64,000 bases of DNA, taken from positions 7,440,001 through 7,504,000 of the forward strand of contig OX387203.1 of the NCBI GenBank assembly GCA_947561715.1. Reading direction: 5' to 3'. Source of the stretch: Ascidia mentula. Taxonomy: Eukaryota; Chordata; Ascidiacea; Phlebobranchia; Ascidiidae. Of the stretch, positions 26,045 through 38,203 are shown one piece after another; the stretch's first letter is position 1; each line of letters starts with the position of its first letter. A program made the position numbers and the translations under genes. The notes under the pieces are model-generated. The model saw only the letters and a list, made by a program, of their open reading frames with translations, did not search any database and was not told where the DNA came from.

Positions 26045-27057
26045 GTTTTTATCTTGCACAATTTGTGATGGTATACGAAAAATACTTCTTGTTACAGTAT
26101 ATGGGAAGAAAAAAACTAAGAAAACAGTGCTACGCAATTAAAGGTCACATTTTAAATATGTTAAAGCAGATAAACGTTGAAAACAACAAATGAACAAAAA
26201 TGAGATTTACATGACTATTTCCATGACAACATAGAAATATTTTACAAAAATGTGTCGTGATTGTGGTTAAATAATAAAAAAAACTATTTTAATATAAAGT
26301 TCAATAACTAAGTTGTGGTAATATTATGCTTAGGACTATTTTTTAAATAGTTACGATAAAATTCAATCATAAATCGTGCTAAAAAGTTTGAAAACGTCGT
26401 GTGGTCACTTCACATAAAAACGTGTTTGATGAACCAATTCATGATACTGTTTCATTTCATAATTATTTACAAAGATTTTATTTGTGCAGCCGTTCTTTTT
26501 TATCATTTGTAATTTTATGGGTATGTTGTTTTTTTGCACCACACAGCTACGGATAATCGAAATGAAAAAACCAAAGGGACGAGAAACGTTTCTCGCGAAA
26601 TTAATTGATTTTCCAGTGAAGGCAGCGACAGCGTGCGTGAAGGTTGACGGCCGGACTGTGGTCAAAGTGTTTGCGTAAGCTGTAGACGAGAAGGTCTTTG
26701 TCGCTTTTAATAAAAATGGTGATGTTTCCAAGTCTCTACAGAAAGGGTAATTTTATTTCTACTAAATCGCGGTGATCGTTTTACAGTCGTGTCTTGTGCA
26801 GGAGGTAGCGCTCGGTGACTGGGTCGACACTAAGCAAACGGTCCAACGATATTATTGATACATTTTGGCGGTTAAAAAACAGTAACGTTGCAAAATTATT
26901 CGTTCAGTTGCTACGTTAATCTAATGCACATAGCGTAAAATGGTGGTGTCAAAGCATCATATAATGACCGAAAAAGTTGAAATTATTTTTTATATGGTAG
27001 ATCCCATACTTATCATACAGATTTTTGTACTAAAGGTCATAGTTTCATACAGGAAAA
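26045..27057. promoter_or_regulatory. Divergent promoter region, CXorf58-like / PRRC1
   Basis: The two flanking genes point away from each other, with start codons about 1 kb apart. The stretch 26560-26700 is more GC- and CpG-rich than its surroundings. It carries a perfect 16-base palindrome CGAGAAACGTTTCTCG at 26580-26595, overlapping TCTCGCGAAA, which is close to the TCTCGCGAGA promoter motif known in vertebrates. A likely PRRC1 5' leader exon ends at 26746 (GTAATT donor). Promoter function is inferred. Confidence 0.5.
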
Positions 27058-27891
27058 ATGATGGAACCAGTTGCAGCTGGCACTGCAGATAGTTCTGAAA
27101 CCGTAACACCACCCCCACAGCCACAAGTAATAGAGAAGCCAAATGAAGACCAACAAGATCAAGAAAGCCAAACATCTGTGTGGAATTGGATAAAATCCGC
27201 CTCCAACAATCAGTTTGTGCAGAAAGTCATGGAACGCACAAAAACCGGGGTTGATCGGATGATAACGACCCTTGACCCTGGAATGACCCCTTACATTAGG
27301 GAAGGTGGTGACATCAACATTGTTGTGGCATCAGACAAAGAAGTAAAGTGGGGTGCAGTACGAGATGCTTTTCAGAAAACATTCGGTGCAGCTACAGTGA
27401 CGGGCTTGCCTGCCCAACCTAAAATTGCACCGCAACCGGTTGGGTACTCTGCAGGTCTCAAAGGGGCCAAAGAACGGATTTCATGTCTTCGAAAAACATC
27501 TGCTGTCTCTGAAAAACAAGTCTGTGTTGCTGTGGAGAATTTTATTGTGGAACAATTGACAGACCAGTGGTTTGATGTTGGCTGCATACTGTTACAAGAT
27601 CCAGAACATGGAATCAACATTGAATTGTTCACGATGGCTGTTCCTGTAGATAACGAAGTGGTGGCAGAGTCCCAAAGTTCGACGCCTGACACTTATGATC
27701 TAAGATGGTCTGGATTGGCTGTGACTGTTGGTGAGGTAATTCAAAAGAAACTGCCCTGGGTGAAACCATCTGACTGGCACCGGGCCTTAACTGGAACATC
27801 CCGCAGAGATATCATTTACTCAACTGCCTTGTGCCTGGCCGAGCTGTACAAGAGGCGACTGCCTCACAAAAGTATCGAGCAAGATATTTGA
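27058..27891 (+). CDS. PRRC1: PRRC1 (Golgi/ER-exit-associated protein)
   Basis: One uninterrupted coding exon of 277 residues. The C-terminal two-thirds match PRRC1: ITTLDPGMTPYIREGG, VRDAFQKTFG, IAPQPVGYSAGLKGAKER, VENFIVEQL, DLRWSGLAVTVGEV and a TGTSRRDIIYS block. Human PRRC1 is about 445 residues with a long proline-rich N-terminus. Here only a short PPPQPQ stretch is present, so the proline-rich arm is nearly absent. Vertebrate PRRC1 is linked to the Golgi, COPII exit sites and PKA binding; the fold is NTPase-like and without known activity. An acceptor (TTTCATACAG) lies 5 bases before the ATG. This could receive a spliced leader, or join a 5' exon ending at 26746. In the latter case an upstream ATG at 26716 would stay in frame and add 14 residues. 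Confidence 0.93.
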   Translation: MMEPVAAGTADSSETVTPPPQPQVIEKPNEDQQDQESQTSVWNWIKSASNNQFVQKVMERTKTGVDRMITTLDPGMTPYIREGGDINIVVASDKEVKWGAVRDAFQKTFGAATVTGLPAQPKIAPQPVGYSAGLKGAKERISCLRKTSAVSEKQVCVAVENFIVEQLTDQWFDVGCILLQDPEHGINIELFTMAVPVDNEVVAESQSSTPDTYDLRWSGLAVTVGEVIQKKLPWVKPSDWHRALTGTSRRDIIYSTALCLAELYKRRLPHKSIEQDI

Positions 27892-28303
27892 GAAAAATGC
27901 TTAAGTTTACCATATTGTTTACAAAGAGAAGCTTAAAATTTCTGTGGTTCCTTTTTTTAAATGTATTTTGGTGGCTTAGTACATACATCTGTATTGCTTA
28001 ATATAATGACATTGCCGTACACACATTGTGCAATTTAAATGCAAGTTTTGCTCCCCGTTAGCAGTATGGGTCGCTGTATGTTGGTGGTAGTGTGCAAGTT
28101 GCACTGTGTTTTCAGTGCCTTGTTGGTGTAGTGGACATTTTGCACCACCTGTCATCAAAAGATATATATCACAATGAATTTGTGCCATTTTTGTTATATA
28201 CCTGCTACACTTCTTGTTTGGTTAACTTAAAAAGTTGAAGAATTTGGCACATTTTGAAATGACATTCCTTTGGTGCTTGTCTGTTGGTTGTCTCTTGTAC
28301 ACA

Positions 28304-28309
28304 ATTAAA
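28304..28309 (+). terminator. Candidate PRRC1 poly(A) signal (ATTAAA)
   Basis: This common variant signal lies about 410 bases after the PRRC1 stop and about 120 bases before the FMR1 ATG. It leaves almost no spacer between the two genes. Confidence 0.4.
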
Positions 28310-28431
28310 CATGTTCTGTATGTTGATATAAATGTTCAAACTGTCATTTAGTTCAAACTTTACCGTGCAATTTAGGATTGCTCAACCACTTTAGGACCTG
28401 GAAACACAAAACCTGTTATTTGAATTAAGTC

Positions 28432-31400
28432 ATGGATCAACGGATTATAGAAGTGCAGGGTTCCAACACTGCTTTCTACAAGGTTTGTGACTTTAATATC
28501 AAATTCTATGTGAATAAGTTTTGGTTAATGGAGAAACTGATGATGCCGTTTTAGGCGAAATATATTTTTCTCTTAATAAATCCATCTGAGCTGTTTAAAG
28601 ATTGCTGTGTTGGGATTTTAATACATTATTATAGCTCTACGAGTAACTTAAAATAGAAACGCATATTTACACATCTGTAAATAGTATAATTTATAACAAA
28701 ACAATCTTGCACAAATGTTTTTATTTTTGTTTTAGGCTTTCCTTACTGATGTATTACCTGATGGAGTGACTGTAACATTTGAAAACAAGTACGTAACTTT
28801 TTATTGGAGTTTTTTTTTATTAAAAGTGTTCTATTTAACCTTGTTCAAATATTGTTTAAAAGGTTGTAGTAGTGTTGTTTGTAATATTATTGTGTTTTTG
28901 TGAATTAATGTAAATCTATTTGATGCCAGCAGTATACAACTGTATCCAATCATATTTTGTTTATTATAGCTGGCAGGCGGAACGACAAATCAGTCTAAAT
29001 GAAGCTCGATTTGCTCCTACTCCAGAGGAATCTGATATTGGTGAAGATGACCTTGTTGAAGGACAAGAAATAGAGGTCAGGTTTTTTTTATCTTTAATAT
29101 TAACAGGTTAACTTTTGTTTCTTTAAAGTGTTGAACCAGCTTACTACTATGGATATTTTCCTAAATGGTATAGTTTATAATATTTAACTTATTCTGTGAC
29201 AAAATTTAATTAAATTCTGGAATGTATTATCTGTAATCTACACATACATTGTCCTATTATGAACCAGGCCTATCTAATGATCAAAGTACAATAACCTAAA
29301 ATGTGTTGTTGTAATAACGGTTGTATCGAACTCATTCCATCCAGCCAAAATTCATTAGGCTTCACAGACAAGTCCATGTTTATTTTGGAAACAACATTAT
29401 GGTGCCATTATGCAACAGCTAATTGTGTCGCATCAAAATTTGACTAGACTGATGCTTATCACTTTGCTTTGACCTAATCAGAGCAAATGAGACAGTTGCT
29501 TTACATTACACAGCTGTTTGAGTCCAGCTGTTTTTACTGGTGCTGTTAATGTATTTGTTTTGTGTAAAAGGGTAGATACCCTATTTTATTTCTACACCCA
29601 GTATAGAAAGCACGACAAAACTTACAAACTATACATTAATATACAAATGTTAAAAGATTTTTGCTGTACATGGCACACCCCTTATCTAAAATATTATTTT
29701 TATTCATGGCTTGATCATTGGTTTTAAAGTGCATAATTAAGGTACTTCCTTGGTTACTGCCATTGTCAGCTTGGGTAGACTGTAGTTGATTCAGACGCTC
29801 AGTCATCAGACACAAATATATTAACAGGTTGATTCAAGTTTTTCCCTGGAGGTTTCTCTAATCAGCAACTGTTGCGCATTTAACCTGACTTTATACTTTA
29901 AAACCCTGTGCTTACAGACAAAATCCCCTAATTAACATGCTGTGATTTTTACTTTGTTGCATATATGCCAAAATAATAACTTTCATAAACAAGCTAAATA
30001 CAGTTTACATTACACTTATCAAACAATATACAATACTAAAAATAAAAAAGTATGGGGCCTTTTCCGAATTAAATATAACATTGGAGAACTCCAACACTCC
30101 AAAAGCAATTTTTACATAAAAAGCTCACAATGTGTTGTGTGTATTATGTTTCTGTAGTAGCACTAAAATTAAACATTTATTTGATCTTCAGGTCCACACA
30201 AGAGCCAATGAATTGGAGCCATGTGGTTGGTGGTTGGCGAAGGTAAAAATGAGCAAGGGGGAATTTCATGTTATTGAGTATCAGTCGTGTAAGCCCAAGC
30301 ACACGGAGATCGTGACAAGGGATCGCTTGCGAAAAGTTAACACCCTTCCATTGCTCAGCACAAATCCTATTTTGAAAGTGTCCCTTCCTGTACCTGAAGA
30401 TCTTCAGGACTTGTAAGTAACAACTGTCATCTAATTTTTCTGTTTAGGTTGAACATTTGTGAACTAAGCATGGCAACTTATGATACAAGCAGAGAATTTT
30501 TTTTTATAGTTGAGCAAAAATACCTAGATTAAGACTCATTATTTACCTTTCATAGGATATTTTTCGTATTTTGTATTACAAATTCTTCTAAAATTGTTGA
30601 TATCAATCAATCTTTGCTATAAAATTTGCCAAATTTCTTTCGTACAGCTGTGCCAAGTACATCGACGCACATAAGGAATTCGAGAAAAGCATTGGAGCAA
30701 TTTTAGTTCGGTATCATGCAGAACGAAAGTCACTTGAAGTTATGGTATCAAGCGAATCGGCAAAAAATCGTGCCACTATTGTATCTGATCTACACTTTAG
30801 GAGTCTGCGTACCAAGCTTTCTATGTTGCAAAAAGTCGAAGAGGCAGCAAAACAACTTGAAGTAAGAGTTTTGTCAATCTTTTTTATGTTGGTTTACTTA
30901 ATTAACCGTAAATGTGCATTCTGAATGAAAATTGCCTTATTTTACTGCCAAGAGACAAAATTTTTATTTGTTTCTTTGTGTATTTGTTCATGAATGATTA
31001 AACGCATCTACTGTTGATGTTTTGACAAAACATATCAACTGTTAGGGGAAATTAAGTGTCTGTAGCCTAGATGTGCTAGATTAAAAATATTTAAATCATT
31101 GGGTATATCTTATGAAATATTTATCAAGTTGACAGCACAACTTTTTCATAATATCTTTCCCAATTTCTTGTGCGCCAAACACCATGAAAATGATGAAACT
31201 TCACCCACCTGTCTGCAGAAGTTAAATACCTTTATAACTTAATACAAAGGTGTCACAGCAGCGAGCTTCCTCCTGCACTGAGCAGTTCCACGTCGCAGAT
31301 GACTTAATAGGTCTTTCTATTGGGACAAACGGGTCCAATATCATCGCAGCCCGCCATGTTCCTGGGGTGATCGACATTATATTGGACGAGGAAACACACA

Positions 31401-34400
31401 ACTTCACTGTGTATGGGGATACCAAAGAAGCTGTGATGAAAGCCAGGGAAATCCTTGAATTTATGGAATCGGAAGTCCTCGTTCCAAGACCTTTTGTTGG
31501 TAAAGCATTAGTTTGGACCCTTTATTAATGTTTTTCTATTTTTTGAATGGTGGGTAGTTGGGAAAAAGAGTCTCTGGGATTTGTGAAACTGACTTTTTTC
31601 CACATTACACAATTTTTTGAAACTTATATAAAACAAGCAGTATAGAAACAAGTATTAAAATGGCTAAAATCAGTCAGCTTTCTTCACCAAGACTAATATA
31701 TTTTGCTAAAATAAGCAACGTCAGTGGATAAAAAAAACAACACCAAAAAAGTTTAAAATTAGAAAAGGGTAACTGCACCCCACGCCCTGTACAAAGTTGA
31801 AAAAAAATCATATAAAAATAAACCACTTTTTTCCGGACAAATCTGAGTGAAATCTGAAAAATCAAGCTCCCGGTAAGTGACTGATCCAAGAATGCCTGGG
31901 TTGTGAAGCCTGTAAACCTCATGATCTTGATACCATAGCTGTGGTCGCCAAGCAAGGACCTGCGCAGTTACGCGTTCGTGCCATTGCACGAAACATTACT
32001 ATATAAATAAATGTTTGTTATGCTTAAAGGCAAAGTGATTGGAAAGAAGGGTGTAACCATCCAAGAAATGATCGACAAGTCGGGAGTCCTGCGCGTTCGT
32101 GTGATTGGAGATGATGAAAACGACCCAGGACACCGTAACGACGGTTTGGTTCCGTTCAGATTCGTCGGCACCAAGGAAAGTATCCGAAACGCGCAAGCCC
32201 TCTTGGACTACCACGTAGCTTACCTGAAGGTATGGACAGTGTTACGTACTGTTTTTTTACGATGTACTGTTTTTACGTTTTTTTACGATGCCATTGCTTT
32301 CATGTGAAGTATGTCATACAGAAATAACGTTACGCAGCTGCGACATGTCTTTTAAAGCGACTTTAAGGCACATTAATTATTCTTACTTTTGGAATCAGTA
32401 ATAGGTATTTGCACCCTTTGACATGCCACGAATCACTTTGTAATCTTTGTTGGGCCGTTGAGTCTGGTTTACCACCAAAAGCAAGACTTTAAGTTTATGT
32501 GTTGTTTGTAAAGCCAACGAATCGACGATTGATAGTACCACAAAGTAGAAATATGTTTGCCTGCTATCAACTAACACAGTGTCATAATCACCAGCTACAA
32601 TAATGAGAAAAATAAGATTTTATGTCGAAACAGTGTGTTGGCATCTCTCAGAATTATCTGTACAATAGGACCTCGACCATCTGAGATTGGAACAAATCAA
32701 CCTCAACCAAAAAATCAGGCAACTGGGAAGCGGTTCCCATGGACCCGGTCAGCCACCACGTGGTGAGGAAGGCCTGCCACCTCGTGCTGACGAGCAGCGT
32801 AGATATCCTCGGTCTAACAGACGATACAACGACGACAGAAGAAACCGTTCGGACCGTGGTAAGAGAATAAATTTCCAATTCTTTTACTACTTAACTATTA
32901 TCATGTTATGCGGTAACCTGAAAGCTTGTAAAGTACAAACAAATTTGCAAACTGCTTTCAAACGGGTAAAGGGGTTCATTTTCCTTGTTCTGGCGTTGTC
33001 GCGTTAAATAAATGTATTTTTTTGCTTTGTTGTATTTCCCATTACCACAAGGCTACTTTCATATCAACTCACTCAGGCATAAAATAGTCATTATTATAAA
33101 GCCACGGAATTTTGATGATCAATTTTTTTTATCACGGAGAACTTTGACACATATTCCGTTGGTTACATCAAACCAGCATCAATTTTATAATGAAAATACT
33201 AACCCGTCATTTATTATAAGGAGACGACAATAGGCCTTATTAAAAGCAACGTCCATCGTCCACATTCTTAACCCTTTGTTCTTGCGCAGAAGGCGGAACC
33301 GCGTCGGAACTTTCAAACGTTTCCGACACTGGATCAGAGACGGGCGACTCTATGGCTGAGGGAAAGCCCCTGACACGAAGGTAAGGTATCGCCCAGTGCC
33401 ACGTGGTTTGCGCGGTGATGCGTGACGCCGACGGTTGCGCTTTAAATCGAACAACTGACGCTCTGCCTTGGTCTATGGCAAATTAATGATTACCTTCCGG
33501 ATGCTGTATCTGCTCCGCCCTATGTACTTAAAAAATCTGAACACGAAACGATCATTATCCTGGTTATTTGAAGCCTATTTGTATATTTTTACCAGCTTTT
33601 TCTGCCAAAATACGTCAAGAAATCGATATTTATTGTTGACACAATTAGTTTTGTAGTAGGTAGTATGTTAGTTCAAAAGTGTGCCTTGCGTTTCTAGAGA
33701 GTACGGACCTGGAGCTGACCCACGCTTCAACCGTGGTCGAGGGGGTTACAGAGGCCGCGGGAGCTACCGAGGTGGAGGAAGGGGGAATAACCATATGAGC
33801 TACCAGGAAAGGAACCAACCAAATATGAAAAATTCAAGTAAGTTCCAAAATTTACTAAAATAATAAGGCTTTTCGACATGATATTGCATTGCTTTAAGAG
33901 ATGGCATCACAGCCTATAGGTCATACGACTTTTTTTGGGAAATATTACCGTTGGCATTTGCATGATGTGCTGTTAGCTTTCTGATGCTTTTCATGGTTTG
34001 AAAATATGCATACAGCGAAAGGGTTCGACTATTATTGGGGAACACAGACACAGTACATGGGTGTAAATTAATAAACCAGGACAAACATGTCCCTTGTTTA
34101 AGCCAAACGTTTCCACATATTTCTTCTCCAGATTTTGGATTTGATTTCAGGCTTATAAGTTATAATACTTAGGTAGCAGTCCAAGTGCAACAAAACATGC
34201 CTATTGTAATTTATTTTCCATCCATTGTTAATTGAATTTCAGCATCTTGTGCAGTCTAATGAATAATTTAAGTAGCGTGTCAGCGATTCAAGGGCAAAAC
34301 CATATTTTATAGCATTTTGTTGACATAATTTCCTTACACAGTACTTTCAGACCCCAATAGAAATCCTTACGACTTGCTGTCCAATGATGAAGAGACAGGA

Positions 34401-36056
34401 TCCCACGACGATCCACCACAGGGCGCCACCAACGGACGGTTTGATAAAGGAGATAGACCGCACGGTGGCGAAGGTGAGTCCCACTGTTAAATTATTGCGC
34501 ATTATGAATTCAACAGCGATTTTTTTTGTTTGTTCAAGTGTTCAATTCTTAAGCGTTAACTTGAAGAGAATTGCCGGTGCGGTGCTAACAATTTGCTGAC
34601 TATCGTTATGTAATCGACATACGTTTCCAAACGCAACTTTTTGCATAAATTTCTGTTCTTACCTTTGTATATGATGCCGATTTCTCTACAAACGACATCG
34701 TGTTTTTGACAGGCGGTTACCGTGGCAACAGAGGGAAACGAGGCCGTGGTCGTGGAGGCGGATATCACAACACACCACAAAATCAGAATGGGGAACTGCC
34801 AAGTAAGCCCTTGTATTTGATTGTTCACTTGTGCCTGCCAATGCATATGCATGTGATGAGATGTAGCATTAAAGTTATACTCAGTGCTGCCGTCGACCTT
34901 GCACCTAAAACAAGGACGGCTGGAAAAAAATGTGGTTTTCCTTTAAGTTGTTGCATATATTGAGCATAGTATTATGGTTACATAAATTCGTGCGACCTTT
35001 TTTTGTATCTTCCGGTAAAGGATGTCACAAAAAAGGACATTTGTTGGGCTTAGAGCTAAGAGACAGATTTTCCTTTTGATGTAGTTGCTCAGTTACAAGG
35101 AATTTTGGTATTCTTTCTACAACTTTTTCCAGTGTGCGCCTGACCCATGAATACCAAACATTATAACTTGACTCACGTACAACCGTCACTTGCTTCTCTA
35201 ACTTTTTCCCCTTCAAACTGCTTTCTACTTCCACTTCTCTGCTTTTCGTTCCTCCCAGATCTCGACGCTGATTTTCCTCCGATATCTGACTGGGCCGAAT
35301 CTGTCGAGTCATCACTGCATGACGTCACCGGTATGTCGCAAAACGCATAAAAATCACGCTGCTTTGACCTGTCCTGTAACAGTATGGCTGACCAAATGAG
35401 TCTTTTGATATTGTGTGGTTCATAGTTTTGTGTTTTCATGTTGATGTTTTTCATTTTGCAGACAAAGGACAGCAAAAAACTGGAAAAAAGCCAGTTACTG
35501 AGAACGGACGCACACAGGTGTGTTATCATACATTAGACAATATCATACTTTCAAACCTTAAATATAGGCCAATTGTCTTCTTATAACGCAGTAATATTAC
35601 ATGCAATGGCATGATAGGCAGGATCACCCCACTGCGCAGGTCCTTGCTTGGCGATCACAGCTAACGTATCGCGATCATGAGATTTGCAGGCTTGGCAGCC
35701 CAGGCAATGCACCAGCCACTTTTTACCTGACAAGTCGGGGAAAGATTTGAAAAACCTGGGCTGCCAAGCCTGTAAACCTCATAGTTGTCTTCTTATATTT
35801 ATTGTTTCGATCACGGCACTTGAAACGTAAATAAGTTTTATTTTGTAATTTCTCCTACGCAATTTCTTTGCATTTGATTACTAAGACAACGTTAATGTCA
35901 ACTAAAAACTCGTGTTACAACACAACCTCAAATATTTCACAGAACGGCGAAAAAAAGCCACCGCAAGACGACGCCAAAGAGCAGCGACCTCCGCGCAAGA
36001 CCGGGCCGATCAACCCGAACAGCAAGAAGCCGGCTGAAGTGAACGGCGTTGCTTGA
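28432..36056 (+). CDS. FMR1: FMR1/FXR-family RNA-binding protein
   Basis: Fifteen exons close in phase to 656 residues: 28432-28482, 28736-28788, 28970-29075, 30192-30412, 30648-30861, 31259-31499, 32030-32229, 32669-32858, 33290-33380, 33698-33837, 34342-34473, 34713-34802, 35259-35330, 35462-35517 and 35943-36056. The N-terminus ([22 protein letters not shown]) is the tandem Tudor/Agenet unit. [10 protein letters not shown] and EEAAKQLE follow. KH1 (about 226-280) has the loop IGTNGSN, and KH2 (about 293-360) has [12 protein letters not shown]. An NES-like [15 protein letters not shown] comes next. RGG runs lie in exons 10 ([17 protein letters not shown]) and 12 ([13 protein letters not shown]). 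An acidic Ser/Thr block ([11 protein letters not shown]) sits where FMRP has its phosphorylated site. The C-terminus ends NGVA, as human FMR1 ends NGVP. Its expected role is translational control on polysomes. It is equally related to FXR1/2, so the symbol stands for the single ancestral gene. The exon 6 acceptor could be 3 bases either way. Confidence 0.95.
31870..31968 (+). repeat. Intronic repeat, left arm (FMR1 intron 6)
   Basis: The run GCCTGTAAACCTCATGATC, then GCTGTGGTCGCCAAGCAAGG, then ACCTGCGCAGT has an inverted relative at 35631-35705. It lies wholly within FMR1 intron 6. Confidence 0.65.
35631..35782 (-). repeat. Intronic repeat, right arm, with own hairpin
   Basis: This is the inverted relative of 31870-31968, in FMR1 intron 14. 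It also carries its own inverted repeat: 35677-35704 pairs with 35755-35782 (26 of 28 bases, both containing GGCTTGGCAGCCCAGG or its complement) around a 50-base loop. This looks like a foldback or MITE-like element. Confidence 0.65.
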
Positions 36057-38203
36057 ATTCGCCGAATCGGGGCTTTCTCTGACGTCATAATGTATTTACG
36101 AACATTTGACCTGATTTTCTTTGTCACAATTCGTTTCTTCAGTGATTCACGGCCCGTTTTGGTCGCCGACGCGAAACGAGTACGAGATCGTCACTGTGGT
36201 ATCGCCACACACCAAATGCCTGTGCTATTATTGCCTTAAACGCGCACACATGTTAAATACGTACAATAACAAGGCAATAATCTGCACTTGGGAGCAGATT
36301 TTTTGATTAACAAATGTACAGGGCATATGTAGTCTATTTATGAGCGTCATTCTATAGAGCTTGTCGTTGCTTAGCGTAGTGGGTCGTTCTGTTTGAGCTT
36401 TGTTTTTGACATTTGCATGAAACGTTGACGCGTCTGCATGTGCCTGTGGCAGCCTCTCACCCTCCCGCTTTCACTTCAAACCAACGTCTGTCAACAAAAC
36501 GCGATTTCCTTTTTTTCCATACCATCCTCTGTCCGCAAAAAACGCAGAAAATAACGCTATACATCTACGCACTATTGTTTAAGTCCCCGGTTGTTTCACT
36601 AAGAAACTTTACAACAGCAAACGTACGCTTTTGTCCCCACCCGCAGCACCTAACCATGTTGATCCGTCGTCCCACCGGCACCCGCGTTTTCATGGCAACG
36701 TGACCCCAGCGCAGCTGAAGAGGGGTGGGATTCCCCGAAACCGCGTCCTGTCCATGGGTCACCGCCCCCTTGGGTAAATTCAATCCAATAAAAAGTTTAA
36801 AACCCGGCTTCAATCTTCACCGATCAAGTGTGTAGTAATCCCTGACATGGTATTATTCTAGGGAAACCAACGCGTGCATTAAAACTGTGAGCGAATAGCA
36901 ATGAATTAGCCATGCGTGCCGTTTAGCTTGTTACATAAACACCCATATACGCGGCCCGTAAAAAGCAGCGTTTTCTGACCATGCTGATTGGCTATAATAC
37001 TAAAATGCACATGCTTCCACTACTTGTATCCTTCACAACTAAATAGTCATAGGGTTAAACTGTAAGCATATAATGGTGCTCAAACACCTAATGCGTTTTA
37101 GTCATAAACGTGTTTGAATGGAAATCACTGTGCACGTGTGAATATGGTCATCACCGTTGTGTCGATACACCCAAACCCTAAACGCCGAAAACAGAAAGTT
37201 CCCGTACAGTCTTCACGTATATAGAGCCACGTTGTGAAGCATTAGTCATAGTAATTAATGTGTTTGGAAGTACGGTGCATTTTCTGTGGATCCTATGGAT
37301 AAAACGTATTATTATTATCAGTAGCTGTGGCCGTGTTACTGAAACTACACTATCCATTGTTACTCCCTTACAATTGTTCGTGTTCTGCTGGTTCGTTTTT
37401 CCCGTTTTGCTTCTGTGCATGTCTTGCAAATACAAATTAAAATGCAAACATTAGGTTTGATTATGTTGGTGGTCGTGCACACGTTCATTCAAAGTTCACT
37501 TTTTCAGTCAGTTGGGCATGCTGATCTGCTTATCACAAGCATAGCTAGACTGACAAGGCAATTGTCAATATTGTGTGATAAATATACTTGACAGTAACAG
37601 CGGGACTGGTGCAGACAGAGCCGATTAAGGCCGTTTTGACAAAATCATGCCCCGCAATTTACCATGAAGGCCTCCCCAAATAAAACAAATGAATCCATAT
37701 CAGGTGAAATACATGACCGCCCCCGCAATGATTTTCTAATAGCGCCATGCGTTTGTAAGGACCGCCTTGCTGGCTAGTGGATTAAGCCTTTCCGACCCAA
37801 TTTTTCGGACCCCCTTTTCAGTCTCTAAATTTGTGGTTTTGGTCACGGTAAATCCGTGCCATGCTTTGGTGAGCTTGGTGAATTTGCGAGTTCATCCTGA
37901 CTGTGCATTTTTTGTTACCTGATACAATTTAAGAAAGGGCGGACAACCTATACCTTTCAACTGGGCTTTGTACAAGACCAGACGCTGATAACATTGTATT
38001 GTCGGCCACATTATGCTCGTGTACCTTAAAACAATGTAATTTTGTCTCAAGGTCTTACGAAGTGAGAGTTTTTACGACACTTTTATTGCAACGACTAATG
38101 AAAAATACAAGTTTCAGTGATATATGTAAACTCTTATGTATCTTAAGTAACTGCTGTTTATTCTGACAATAGCTGATTATTTAAGTAGGATTAAAGAACT
38201 GTT
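36057..38203. other. Gap between FMR1 and the dehydrogenase gene
   Basis: The first about 750 bases are probably FMR1 3' UTR; the rest is promoter and spacer for the dehydrogenase. Small frames here have no splice or family support. I see nothing else. Confidence 0.45.
36787..36792 (+). terminator. Candidate FMR1 poly(A) signal
   Basis: AATAAA about 730 bases past the FMR1 stop. A 3' UTR of that length is plausible for the family. Supported by position only. Confidence 0.4.

Noticed and set aside
31674-31989. Minus-strand frames in FMR1 intron 6
   Set aside because: They overlap the dispersed intronic repeat and have no coding features.
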